Assembly: GCA_012839805.1 (NCBI GenBank)
Contig: DUMU01000015.1
Coordinates: 1 to 61,486 of the forward strand
Direction: 5' to 3'
Origin: Bacillota bacterium
Lineage (GTDB): Bacteria; Bacillota; Limnochordia; Limnochordales; DUMU01
Length of the DNA stretch: 61,486 nucleotides
Shown piece by piece: positions 52,972 through 61,049 of this stretch (its first letter is position 1; every line of letters begins with the position of its first letter). Position numbers and translations under genes: made by a program. The notes beneath the pieces were generated by a model. That model saw only the letters and a program-made list of their open reading frames with translations, made no database searches and had not been told where the DNA came from.

Positions 52972-54099
52972 TCATCCCAGGCTCTTTTCCAGTGCCCGGT
53001 AGTGATCGGCGGTGAGGTTGACCGTGGAAAAGAGGGTGACCCCCTCAAAACCAAGTTCGCGGACCAGTTCTACCTGGCGGACGATTTCGGCCGGGGAGAC
53101 CCAGACGGCGAGCCCGGGGTAGACCGCTCTCTCCCTTCCGGCCGCGCGGCCGGCTAACCGGGCGCGCAAAGCCGAAAGGACGGCACGGAGTTCATCCAGG
53201 TTGGTGCGGTACGCCATGGGCAACACGTAGTCCAAAACGCCCTCCGCCAACCACCTGCCCCACTCCTGGCAAGCGTTACGGTATGAAAGCTCGGGGTCGG
53301 GCACCACCGCCGCCGACAGTTGGATCCCGGGCCGCAGAGCTCGCAGGCGGCGAGCCACCCCGGTTACGAAGCCCGTAACGTTGGCCGCCCGCCAGGCGGT
53401 CCAGGCCGCCCGTCCCGCCTCGCTCCCCAGGTCTGGCCCGCCGGTGCCGGGCCGTTTCTCGCCGGTAACGGTTTCCTCCCGCCCTTCGTTTTCTTTTCGA
53501 AACTGCGCCAGCGAAGCCGGATGGAATCCAAAGGATCCCGCCTCCTCCTCGTTGTACCGGATGTAGTCCAGGTGGATCCCGTCCACCGGCCAGCGGGTAG
53601 CGAGCTCTACCAGAACCGCCGCCAGGTATTCCCGTACGGCGGGCAGCACCGGGCAAAGCCAGGCCGTACCGTATCTCCAATTGGAGAAGGGCTGCCCGTC
53701 CTGGTCCAGTTCGGCCCACTCCGGGTGACGATCGAGGACAGGCCCGTAAGCATGCCAGTACCCGGCACAGAAGACCCACACCCACGGATGGAGCTGGAGA
53801 TTACGTTCCCGGGCGAGCTGCAGCAACTCGTCTACCAGGTCGTGAGTGGCCGCCGCCTGAACGTTCGCCCCGTCGCTGCCCAGCAGAACTCGCCGGGAAC
53901 GGAACTCACCGTGTTCGGGGGCGACGCCGCTTGCGTAGGCGGCGCCGCCCCGGAAGTAGAGTTCGGGATAAACGTGAGTCGTGCCGATGGCGGCCAGCTG
54001 GTCGAAGATACGTTGGAGATGCCCTGGCTTTCGTTGCAGAAGGTCTTCGCGATTGAGCCACACGCCAACGTGAGTAAACTTCTTTTCTCCTGCCACCAT
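52972..54099 (-). CDS. GHL10-family putative glycoside hydrolase, cytoplasmic (paralog 1)
   Basis: 375 residues, glycosyl-hydrolase-like 10 (DUF4015/YngK-type) TIM barrel with no signal peptide. Landmarks shared with the two paralogs to the right: ELYFRGGAAYASGVAP, HPWVWVFCAGYWHAYGPVLD, RHPEWAEL, GTAWLCPVLPAVREYL, the active-site-type VDGIHLDYIRYNEEEAGSFG (Asp173 and Asp178) and SAAVVPDPELSYRNACQEWG. ATG behind AAAGGGG. It directly follows the sugar-binding-protein gene (69-bp gap), so the two form one operon. Substrate unknown. Confidence 0.82.
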   Translation of the reverse strand: MVAGEKKFTHVGVWLNREDLLQRKPGHLQRIFDQLAAIGTTHVYPELYFRGGAAYASGVAPEHGEFRSRRVLLGSDGANVQAAATHDLVDELLQLARERNLQLHPWVWVFCAGYWHAYGPVLDRHPEWAELDQDGQPFSNWRYGTAWLCPVLPAVREYLAAVLVELATRWPVDGIHLDYIRYNEEEAGSFGFHPASLAQFRKENEGREETVTGEKRPGTGGPDLGSEAGRAAWTAWRAANVTGFVTGVARRLRALRPGIQLSAAVVPDPELSYRNACQEWGRWLAEGVLDYVLPMAYRTNLDELRAVLSALRARLAGRAAGRERAVYPGLAVWVSPAEIVRQVELVRELGFEGVTLFSTVNLTADHYRALEKSLG

Positions 54100-54168
54100 C
54101 GGCCGCCCCTTTCCATCCCGGTTGCCGTTCCCGCCACGACCGCCGTTGCCGCGGCGGCTACCATCCCG

Positions 54169-55485
54169 TTACCGTTTCAATAGCGGCTGGATCTGTTCCT
54201 TGACCCGCCGCATGGCCGCTTCCGGCGTTTGCTGGCCGCTGAAGACGCCCTGCAATTCTGTCCAGATCGCGCTCATGTACTGGGTCGTGATGGTAAGGTT
54301 CGGGAAGGTACGCATGTTGGGACTATGAAGATACCAGACGAACTCCTTCATCCCCGGAGCCGTACCCGTCCAGAGCCGGGAGTCCGTGAGGACGGTGCGC
54401 AGGTGCGGCAGCGATCCCTTGCCGGCACAGATGCGTACCGTCTGCTCGGCAGATTCCAGATACTCGAGGAACTTCCATGCTTCCCGGGGATGCTTGGTGT
54501 TGGCAGCTATGAAGAGCATTCCCGGCTCGATCAATGAACTGTACTTCAGATCCGGCCGGTCATCCGGGTACGGGAGAGGAGCGATGCGATAACGCAGCCC
54601 GGGAGCGAGCTGGGAGAGCATCAAAGGCAGCCACTCCCCGTCCGCGGTGGCGGCCAGCCGTCCGGTAACGAAGGGGTCCTCACTCGTCCAGTATCCACCC
54701 CACGACTCCTGGAAAGCGCGTACCGCCGCGAAACCGAAGGTCTGATAAGGAAAGAGCATGAATTTGATCCCAAGGATATTGCGGGGATCGTCAGGGGTTA
54801 CCTCGCGTTTGACCGGATCATAGTAACGCCCCCCGAAGACGAGCTCCCACAGCCCGATGGAAAGCCATGGATACTCGGGGAAGAACCCCAAGCGGCGGAT
54901 TTTACCGTCAGCGCTCTTGTCAAACACCCGCCGCTGCATCTCCTGGAACTGGCCGGCGGTTTCCGGAATGGGAATGCCCTTTTCGTCGAGGATATCAGTA
55001 TTGTAGAACATCATCTTGATATCCACCGTCATGGGCAGGCCATACTGGACTCCTTCGATCCGGCCGAGTTCCAACGCAGCCGGGATGAAGTCTCCGGGCT
55101 TCAAAGCGCTCTTGGGATCGGCAAGGAAATCGTCCAGGGGCAAAGCGACCTTCTTCTCCACCAGCCCGGGAACATGGCACCAGGCGACATACCCGATGTC
55201 GAGCCCGGAACCACCGGCGATCACCACCAGTTGCTTCTCCAGATTAGTGTTGGGAATCAGCTTCACGTGGATGCCCTTTTGACTCCGGTTGAACTCGTCT
55301 ACCACCATCTGCAGCAGCTCGGCATCTTTGCCCGTCCACTGGTGGTAGAAGTTGAGCTCTTCCGGGGCCGCCGCCGAAGCCAGCCCTCCCGCCAGTGCGA
55401 AGACGAGAACGAGCACAACGGAGAAACCGCCCACCACTGCCATGAACCGCCTCCCGACCGACTGCTCACGCCGTTGCCACCTCAT
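54169..55485 (-). CDS. ABC transporter substrate-binding protein, family 1 (sugar type)
   Basis: 438 residues. A Sec signal peptide (VLVLVFALAGGLASAAAP) without a lipobox Cys, then the two-lobed SBP_bac_1 fold: ELNFYHQWTGKDAELLQMVV, YGLPMTVDIKMMFYNTDIL, WELVFGGRYYD, GRLAATADGEWLPLMLSQ and HPREAWKFLEYLESAEQTV. ATG behind AAGGAGG. No permease or ATPase gene adjoins it, so it must use a transporter encoded elsewhere or act as a free receptor. Divergent from the HTH-GHL10 gene; a perfect palindrome lies between. Confidence 0.92.
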   Translation of the reverse strand: MRWQRREQSVGRRFMAVVGGFSVVLVLVFALAGGLASAAAPEELNFYHQWTGKDAELLQMVVDEFNRSQKGIHVKLIPNTNLEKQLVVIAGGSGLDIGYVAWCHVPGLVEKKVALPLDDFLADPKSALKPGDFIPAALELGRIEGVQYGLPMTVDIKMMFYNTDILDEKGIPIPETAGQFQEMQRRVFDKSADGKIRRLGFFPEYPWLSIGLWELVFGGRYYDPVKREVTPDDPRNILGIKFMLFPYQTFGFAAVRAFQESWGGYWTSEDPFVTGRLAATADGEWLPLMLSQLAPGLRYRIAPLPYPDDRPDLKYSSLIEPGMLFIAANTKHPREAWKFLEYLESAEQTVRICAGKGSLPHLRTVLTDSRLWTGTAPGMKEFVWYLHSPNMRTFPNLTITTQYMSAIWTELQGVFSGQQTPEAAMRRVKEQIQPLLKR

Positions 55486-55518
55486 GTCAAATCCCTCCTT
55501 GTCCCGCAGCTGCGGGTT

Positions 55519-55543
55519 TGTAGTGTAGGACTTCTACACTACA
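55519..55543. promoter_or_regulatory. perfect 10-bp inverted repeat between SBP and HTH-GHL10 genes
   Basis: TGTAGTGTAG-GACTT-CTACACTACA, 34 bp upstream of the SBP start and about 75 bp before the HTH-GHL10 start. The arms also contain TACACT, close to a -10 hexamer on either strand. The obvious binding site for the adjacent HTH protein, controlling both genes. Confidence 0.75.
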
Positions 55544-55619
55544 GAAGGAAATCCTGCCGCCCGCGGTGAAAATTTTTTTGCAGGAGCAGAGTCTGCACGG
55601 GGCAGGTGAGCGGACGGTA

Positions 55620-57908
55620 ATGAAGTATCCAGACGACCATACTCTCGTGGCGAATCCCGAATCGGCCCCGGCCGAGCTCAGGTTCGCCCACTGGCTGCGG
55701 CAGGCTCGCCTCGAGCGGGGACTGAGCCTGCGACGCCTCGCGGCCGACGTCGGGCTCCACTTCGCCTACCTGAGCCAGCTGGAGCGCGGGGTTACCACCC
55801 CCTCCGAACCGGTCATCCGCCACCTGGCCGAGTACTTCCACCATCCCGCCCCCGACGAGTTGGTACTGGCAGCGGGGCGGGTGCCAGAACGGGTTCGACT
55901 CGCCCTCACCGAACGAGCCCTCGCCCAGCCGGCCTCCCTCGTCCCGGCGGCCAGCGCGCCGGCGACTCGTGACCAGGTGCTCGGGCAATGGAGGTTTGCG
56001 GCCCGCTTGGCCGCCAACGGAGGAGATAACGTACTTGCCCTGTCGCCTCCGCAGCTACCCCTGCCCGGTGCCCCGCCCCTGCCGCCCGCCTCCCCGGAAT
56101 GGCTGATCGTCCCGGAAGCACAGCTCGCCACCAGCGGCCTCGGAGCAGCGCTGGGTACACGGCCGGAGGCCGCCCTCGACGGGGACCTGGATACCTTCTA
56201 CTGGACCGAAAGGCCACCCCGGGCCGGCGACTTCCTCCTGATCGACCTCGGACACGATTATCCGGTGAACGGTGTTCAGCTTTTCATGGGAAGTTTCAGC
56301 GGTGAGTACATGCGGCCGGCCGATTACTTGTATACGGGAGTGGTTCAGCTGGCGGGGGACCAGCAAGACTGGCAGACCGTGGGCCGGCTGAACGGTCTTC
56401 CCGAGCTCTCCCTCTCCTTCCCTGCTCGACCCGCCCGCTACGTGCGAATCCTGGTCACCGCCGACCAGATCTACTGGGCACAAATCCGGGAAGTTCGCCT
56501 GCTGTGCCCGCCCGGTGCGAGCCCGCGCCGCCCCGCCTGGTTTTTCATTCGCCGGGCCGAGCAAGCGGTAGCCAGAGCCGAAGACCGGCTGGCCCGGGCG
56601 GCTACCACCGGGGCAATCGACGTCGAGGCGGTTCGGACTGAGCTCGCCAGCGCCCGGCTGTCCCTCGACCGGGCCAGGGAGGCATACCGCCGCAACCCCG
56701 CCGACGATAGCCAGATCCAGGCGGCCGCCACCCGAGCTACCACCCTGGCCGCCCGCGCCGCCGCCCATACCGTAGAAAGCCGGGAGGAAGAGATACGCGC
56801 GATCTGGATCGACCGCCCCGCGCTCCTCACCGGGCCTGCCGAACTCCGCCACCAGCTGGACCGCCTGCACGCCCTGGGTTTCAACCTGGCTTTTGCCGAG
56901 GTCTTCAGCCGGGGCGCGGCGGCCTACCCGAGCCGGGTCGCCCCGCCGGATGAGAGCGTGCGCCAGGTCTGGCGTGACGAAGACCCGCTTCTCTTCCTGC
57001 TACGAGAAGGTGCAAAACGCGGCATAGAGGTAATGCCATGGCTGTGGGTCCTCTGCGCAGGTTACGATTTCGACGAAGGCCCGCTCCTTCGCCGTCACCC
57101 CAAGTGGGCCGAACGTACGGCCACCGGGGCCATCATCGCCCCGACGCCCCAGGGTACCGCCTGGTTGAACCCGGCCTTGCCGGAAGTTCACCAATTCTTT
57201 GTCGATCTGGTAGGTGAACTGTTGGCAAACTACCCCCTCACCGGGCTGCACCTCGACTACTTGCGCTACCACGAAGAAAGCCTGGCGGCCTTTGGATACG
57301 CCCCGGCCAGCCAAGCCGCGTTCGCACGGGCGCGCTCCCGGGGGCGGGGCGCAGAAAAACCGGATTTCAACGCCTGGCGGGCCAACAACGTAACGGATTT
57401 GCTGCGCACCATCGAGCGGGTGGTTCACCGGCGAGGGAAAGAACTTTGGGCTGCCGTGTGGCCGGATCCGCAATTCGCCCGCGCCGAGATGCATCAGGCC
57501 TGGCCGGAGTGGGCGAGCGGCAGCCGAAGACGGCCCCTCGTCGACTACCTGGTAACGACCAACTACACCCCTTCGCTGGAGGCGTTCCGGCGGCAAGCGC
57601 GGGCGGCAGAAGAAGTGTTCGCCGCCGACGCGCCGGCCGGTCGTACCCGGGCCGGTCTCCTGCACGGTATCGCGAGCTGGCTGCTTACGCCCGAAGAGCT
57701 GGTCGACCAGATCACTGCCGCTCGCGAAAGCCGCCGTGCCGTGGGCCTGTGCCTGTACTCCGCCAGCACGCTGGCGGAGAAGGCCCAAAGCGCCCTGGCC
57801 GAGGGCCCGTTCCGTAACCGGGCACGGCCGCTGCGCCCGGGCGCCCCCTTCCCCAACCCGGCCACCCGGCGACGGCCGGCGGAGCCCGGCAAGCAGAGCC
57901 GGCAGTAG
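55620..57908 (+). CDS. XRE-HTH / discoidin-like / GHL10 fusion, putative sugar-sensing regulator (paralog 2)
   Basis: 762 residues, no signal peptide or membrane helix. An XRE-type helix-turn-helix (residues ~21-80: LRQARLERGLSLRRLAADVG, YLSQLERGVTTPSEPVIRHL), an F5/8C (discoidin) beta-sandwich (~158-297: ALDGDLDTFYW, DFLLIDLGHDYPVNGVQLFM), a helical linker, and a GHL10 barrel (~391-720). Where the paralogs read VDGIHLDY or VDGLHLDY, this copy reads LTGLHLDYLRYHEES: the first Asp is Thr541, while Asp546 remains. I infer that the barrel binds sugar but hydrolyses poorly and switches the HTH. The frame opens at a GTG (55566); ATG 55620 behind AGGTGAG is preferred. Divergent from the SBP gene across a perfect palindrome. 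Confidence 0.8.
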   Translation: MKYPDDHTLVANPESAPAELRFAHWLRQARLERGLSLRRLAADVGLHFAYLSQLERGVTTPSEPVIRHLAEYFHHPAPDELVLAAGRVPERVRLALTERALAQPASLVPAASAPATRDQVLGQWRFAARLAANGGDNVLALSPPQLPLPGAPPLPPASPEWLIVPEAQLATSGLGAALGTRPEAALDGDLDTFYWTERPPRAGDFLLIDLGHDYPVNGVQLFMGSFSGEYMRPADYLYTGVVQLAGDQQDWQTVGRLNGLPELSLSFPARPARYVRILVTADQIYWAQIREVRLLCPPGASPRRPAWFFIRRAEQAVARAEDRLARAATTGAIDVEAVRTELASARLSLDRAREAYRRNPADDSQIQAAATRATTLAARAAAHTVESREEEIRAIWIDRPALLTGPAELRHQLDRLHALGFNLAFAEVFSRGAAAYPSRVAPPDESVRQVWRDEDPLLFLLREGAKRGIEVMPWLWVLCAGYDFDEGPLLRRHPKWAERTATGAIIAPTPQGTAWLNPALPEVHQFFVDLVGELLANYPLTGLHLDYLRYHEESLAAFGYAPASQAAFARARSRGRGAEKPDFNAWRANNVTDLLRTIERVVHRRGKELWAAVWPDPQFARAEMHQAWPEWASGSRRRPLVDYLVTTNYTPSLEAFRRQARAAEEVFAADAPAGRTRAGLLHGIASWLLTPEELVDQITAARESRRAVGLCLYSASTLAEKAQSALAEGPFRNRARPLRPGAPFPNPATRRRPAEPGKQSRQ

Positions 57909-57950
57909 CCGTAGCGGCTTTTCGAAGGAAAGGAAGGGAGACAGGAAACG

Positions 57951-60302
57951 ATGATGACGGAATCAGTCCTATCCGGTAGCCCTCCGCGTCTACCCATCCG
58001 GTCATCCCCTTCAGCACGTTCATTACTGTCAGCGGGGTCAACGGGGTCAAAACGGCCAACGCGGCCATGGGGAGGCTTGCCGGGCGGGCGGCTGCTTATG
58101 GCCCTCCTGACCGCGCTGAGCGTGCCGGGAGTGCTCGAGCTAGTCCCGCCGGGCGGTGGCGTGACCGCAACCGTGTCCGCGGCCGCGGCGGCCAATTCGC
58201 AACCGGAATGGGTGATCATTCCCGACCTCAAGATCACTACCAGCAATTGGGGTGAAGCTCAGGGGATGGAGCTCGCCCGGGCCATCGACGGCGACCTCGC
58301 CACCTTCTACTGGTCGGGGAGAGAAGTACGGGCTGGCGACTGGCTCGAGCTTGATCTGGGGGCTGAGTATGAGTTGAGCGGGGTTCGTTTCCTCATGGCT
58401 ACCACCTCTGCCCCCCCGGCGGGAAGCGCATCGACTAGCTCCGATACGGCGACCGGTTCGGTGAACACGGTTCGTCCCTATGATTACGTTTACTCCGGCC
58501 AGATCCTGGTTCGCCCCGCGGCCGGCGCCTGGAGGACCGTGGGCGAGCTGGACGGGCGGGCCGAAGTGGAGATCCTTTTTCCCACCCAGCCCGTGCGTTA
58601 TCTGCGGCTGCGGGTGACCCGGGACCAGGTCTACTGGGTGCAGATCCGCGAGATCCAGCTCCTCGCCCCACCGGAAAAGGTGGCGGGTGATCGTGCGTAT
58701 CGCCCCGCGTGGCTCAAGATCCGTGCCGCCGAAGAGGCCTACACTGAAGCAGTCGAGGCTCTCGACGCCGCCCTAGCCCGCTGGGACGACGTCGATACCG
58801 GGGCAGTAGAAGGGCTCCACGCCCGGATCAGAGCCCTGCTCGAGCGCGCCCGGGCCGCCTACGACCGTGGCGCCGATGACGAGGTGGTGCAGCAGGCCAC
58901 CGAGGCCCTCGACCTCTCCCGGGCCGCCGCCGCTCTCGTCATCGAATCCCGTCCTGCCGAGGTACGGGCAGTATGGGTCGACCGTCCCGCCCTTATCGAA
59001 GGGCCCGATTCGGTGCGCGCCCTCCTGGACCGCCTGGCCAAACTCGGGGTCAACCTCATCTTCCCCGAGATGGTCTGGCGGGGTGCGGCGGCCTTCCCGA
59101 GCGAGACCGCACCGCGTGACCCGGGCTACTGGCGCTGGGGCGACATCGACCCTCTCGCTTTCATTACCGCCGAGGCCCACGCCCGGGGCATCCAGGTAGC
59201 GCCCTGGGTCTGGGTCTTCGCCGCCGGCTACTACCACGAGTTCGGCCCGGTACTCGAAGAGCACCCGGAGTGGGCGGAACTCTCCCGGGACGGTTCACCC
59301 TTCTCGCCGACCGAGTGGGGCACCGCCTGGTTAAATGCGAGTCTACCCGAGGTGCGGGCTTACCTCATTCGCCTTCTCGTCGAGATCGTCACCCGGTACG
59401 ACGTGGACGGGCTGCACCTCGACTACATACGGTTCAATGAGGAAAGTCACATTCCGTTCGGATACTCGCCGGCGACCCTCGAACGCTTCCGGGCGGAGAC
59501 CGGCCTGGACGCCCGCTCCCTCACCCCGGGCACGCCGGCCGCCGCCCGCTGGGATAGCTGGCGGGAAGCGCTGGTAACCAGCTTCCTCGAGGAGGCGGTT
59601 CAGCAGCTGCGGCAGGTTCGGCCCGGCCTGCATATCTCGGCGGCGGTGGTCCCCGACCCGGAGGCCGCCCGGCGGGAGACCCACCAGAACTGGCCTCTCT
59701 GGTTGCGGCAGGGTCTCGTCGACTTCGTCGCCGCGATGAATTACACCCCGTTCCCCGGTGAGTTCTGGTCCCGCACCCGCCTCGCTCAGCAGGCCGCGGC
59801 AACACCGGCCCGGATCTTGCCCGGCCTTGGCATCTGGCTCGTCACGCCCGAGCGGATGCTCTCCGAAATCGCCTCCGCTCGTGAACTGCTTTCTCCCGGG
59901 GTGGTTCTCTTCGCCGCCAGCACTCTGCAGGGCGAGTTCTACGATCGCCTGCTGGCGGGCCCCTTCCGTCAAGGAGCCTCCTCCCCGCTCTCCGACCCCG
60001 AAGGAGCCTGGCTACGGCAGTGCACTGCGTTCGTGCAGAAGTGGACCCAGCCCCGGGCCATCCAGGTCTTGCCCGCGCCCCTCGCCGCGGGGGTGGGCCG
60101 GCTCGCCCAATTGCTCCCTTCACTCCCCGGCCAGCCGCCGGGCCGGGCTGAGGATCGCGACCCGGTCACGGCCTGCCAGGAGTTGCTGAGCGAAGCCGAA
60201 CGCCAGATCGCGGGCGGGCAGCTCCAAGACTCCAGCCAGGCTGCCGTGGAGAGGCTCGCGAACGACGCCCGTTACCTTATGATCTTGGCGGAACTCCTGT
60301 AG
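57951..60302 (+). CDS. exported discoidin-GHL10 putative glycoside hydrolase (paralog 3)
   Basis: 783 residues. A long N-terminus with a membrane segment (LLMALLTALSVPGVLEL, about 48-65) targets it outside. An F5/8C-like domain follows (~85-245: AIDGDLATFYWSGREVRAGD, LELDLGAEYELSGVRFLMAT), then a helical spacer and the GHL10 barrel (~340-680) with WRGAAAFPSETAPRD, VAPWVWVFAAGYYHEFGPVL and VDGLHLDYIRFNEESHIPFG (Asp486, Asp491 both kept). Same domain order as paralog 2 without the HTH, which it follows by 42 bp. Probably the active extracellular enzyme of the locus; its substrate is unknown. Confidence 0.83.
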   Translation: MMTESVLSGSPPRLPIRSSPSARSLLSAGSTGSKRPTRPWGGLPGGRLLMALLTALSVPGVLELVPPGGGVTATVSAAAAANSQPEWVIIPDLKITTSNWGEAQGMELARAIDGDLATFYWSGREVRAGDWLELDLGAEYELSGVRFLMATTSAPPAGSASTSSDTATGSVNTVRPYDYVYSGQILVRPAAGAWRTVGELDGRAEVEILFPTQPVRYLRLRVTRDQVYWVQIREIQLLAPPEKVAGDRAYRPAWLKIRAAEEAYTEAVEALDAALARWDDVDTGAVEGLHARIRALLERARAAYDRGADDEVVQQATEALDLSRAAAALVIESRPAEVRAVWVDRPALIEGPDSVRALLDRLAKLGVNLIFPEMVWRGAAAFPSETAPRDPGYWRWGDIDPLAFITAEAHARGIQVAPWVWVFAAGYYHEFGPVLEEHPEWAELSRDGSPFSPTEWGTAWLNASLPEVRAYLIRLLVEIVTRYDVDGLHLDYIRFNEESHIPFGYSPATLERFRAETGLDARSLTPGTPAAARWDSWREALVTSFLEEAVQQLRQVRPGLHISAAVVPDPEAARRETHQNWPLWLRQGLVDFVAAMNYTPFPGEFWSRTRLAQQAAATPARILPGLGIWLVTPERMLSEIASARELLSPGVVLFAASTLQGEFYDRLLAGPFRQGASSPLSDPEGAWLRQCTAFVQKWTQPRAIQVLPAPLAAGVGRLAQLLPSLPGQPPGRAEDRDPVTACQELLSEAERQIAGGQLQDSSQAAVERLANDARYLMILAELL

Positions 60303-61017
60303 ATTCCACGGGAGAGGCTTCTCGTCGGCAGCAACCTGCCTTCCTCTGCGCCCGCATGGCGGTGGGGGAGTTGGGGCGGGCGCGGGACGGGTGTTGGCAC
60401 GGGATCATCGAAAAGCGTAGTCTCGTTGGTGCGAGGTTCGTCTTAGGGTGGGAACGTGAATAACACCTACAGGGCTGAGTCCAGGTTCGTCCCCTCCCCT
60501 TCTCCTATTGCTGTTCCCGCCCCGGGAACCGCAATGGTCGCCCACGACTCATAGCCCAGTTAGGGCAACGGGTCTGTTCGTTTGGGAGCAATGCCTCCAG
60601 GGTTCTTTGGCCCCCGAGGGCGGCGGGTGCCAACGGCGAGACTGGATCTTGCCCCGACACCACTCAGCCCCCTCCTTTCGCTGCTGGACTTGACGATAGG
60701 CTGCTCCATGCGACGCGCTTGCTCGTAGCGGTCGCTTTCTCTCTAAGTGAGGCCCCACAGCCCCGAGAGATGGCCTAAGGGAGAACAAGGTACACCATCT
60801 GCGCTGAATTGCCGCATCTTTCGAGAGTAGCTCCCCCCATCGAATTCTTTTCTTGATGCAGAAGGAGAACCAACGTCGATGTCGAATAAGGCGAATGGTA
60901 CACTGTTCCGTTTCAGCAGCTTATTCGTGTTCCCGTTATGTTTATCGTCGATCCCAGCACAGCTACGTAAGTCGCTAGCGTCGTTTGAGCAGGTATTCAC
61001 GCCAGGCGGAGGTTCCA
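60303..61017. other. intergenic region, mostly featureless, locally AT-richer
   Basis: 715 bp without a convincing large gene. 60790-61010 is clearly less GC-rich than the surroundings and contains a possible 56-codon frame (see next entry). Minus-strand frames at 60549-60788 and 60743-61171 do not resemble known proteins. No tRNA, IS end or promoter pair could be supported; it may be a decayed insertion. Confidence 0.4.
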
Positions 61018-61049
61018 ATGGCCATAGTGACACCATTAAGAAGCACTGA
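60879..61049 (+). CDS. possible small membrane-type protein (56 residues)
   Basis: ATG at 60879 preceded by AAGGAG; the product starts MSNKANGTLFRFSSLFVFPL and has one hydrophobic stretch, then a polar end. It overlaps the secretin-like start by 32 bp. AT-richer than neighbours; codon use is not decisive. Listed as a candidate only. Confidence 0.25.
   Translation: MSNKANGTLFRFSSLFVFPLCLSSIPAQLRKSLASFEQVFTPGGGSNGHSDTIKKH

Noticed and set aside
60481-60500. tRNA T-arm-like GGTTCGTCCC
   Set aside because: No acceptor stem, D-arm or anticodon arm can be built around it.
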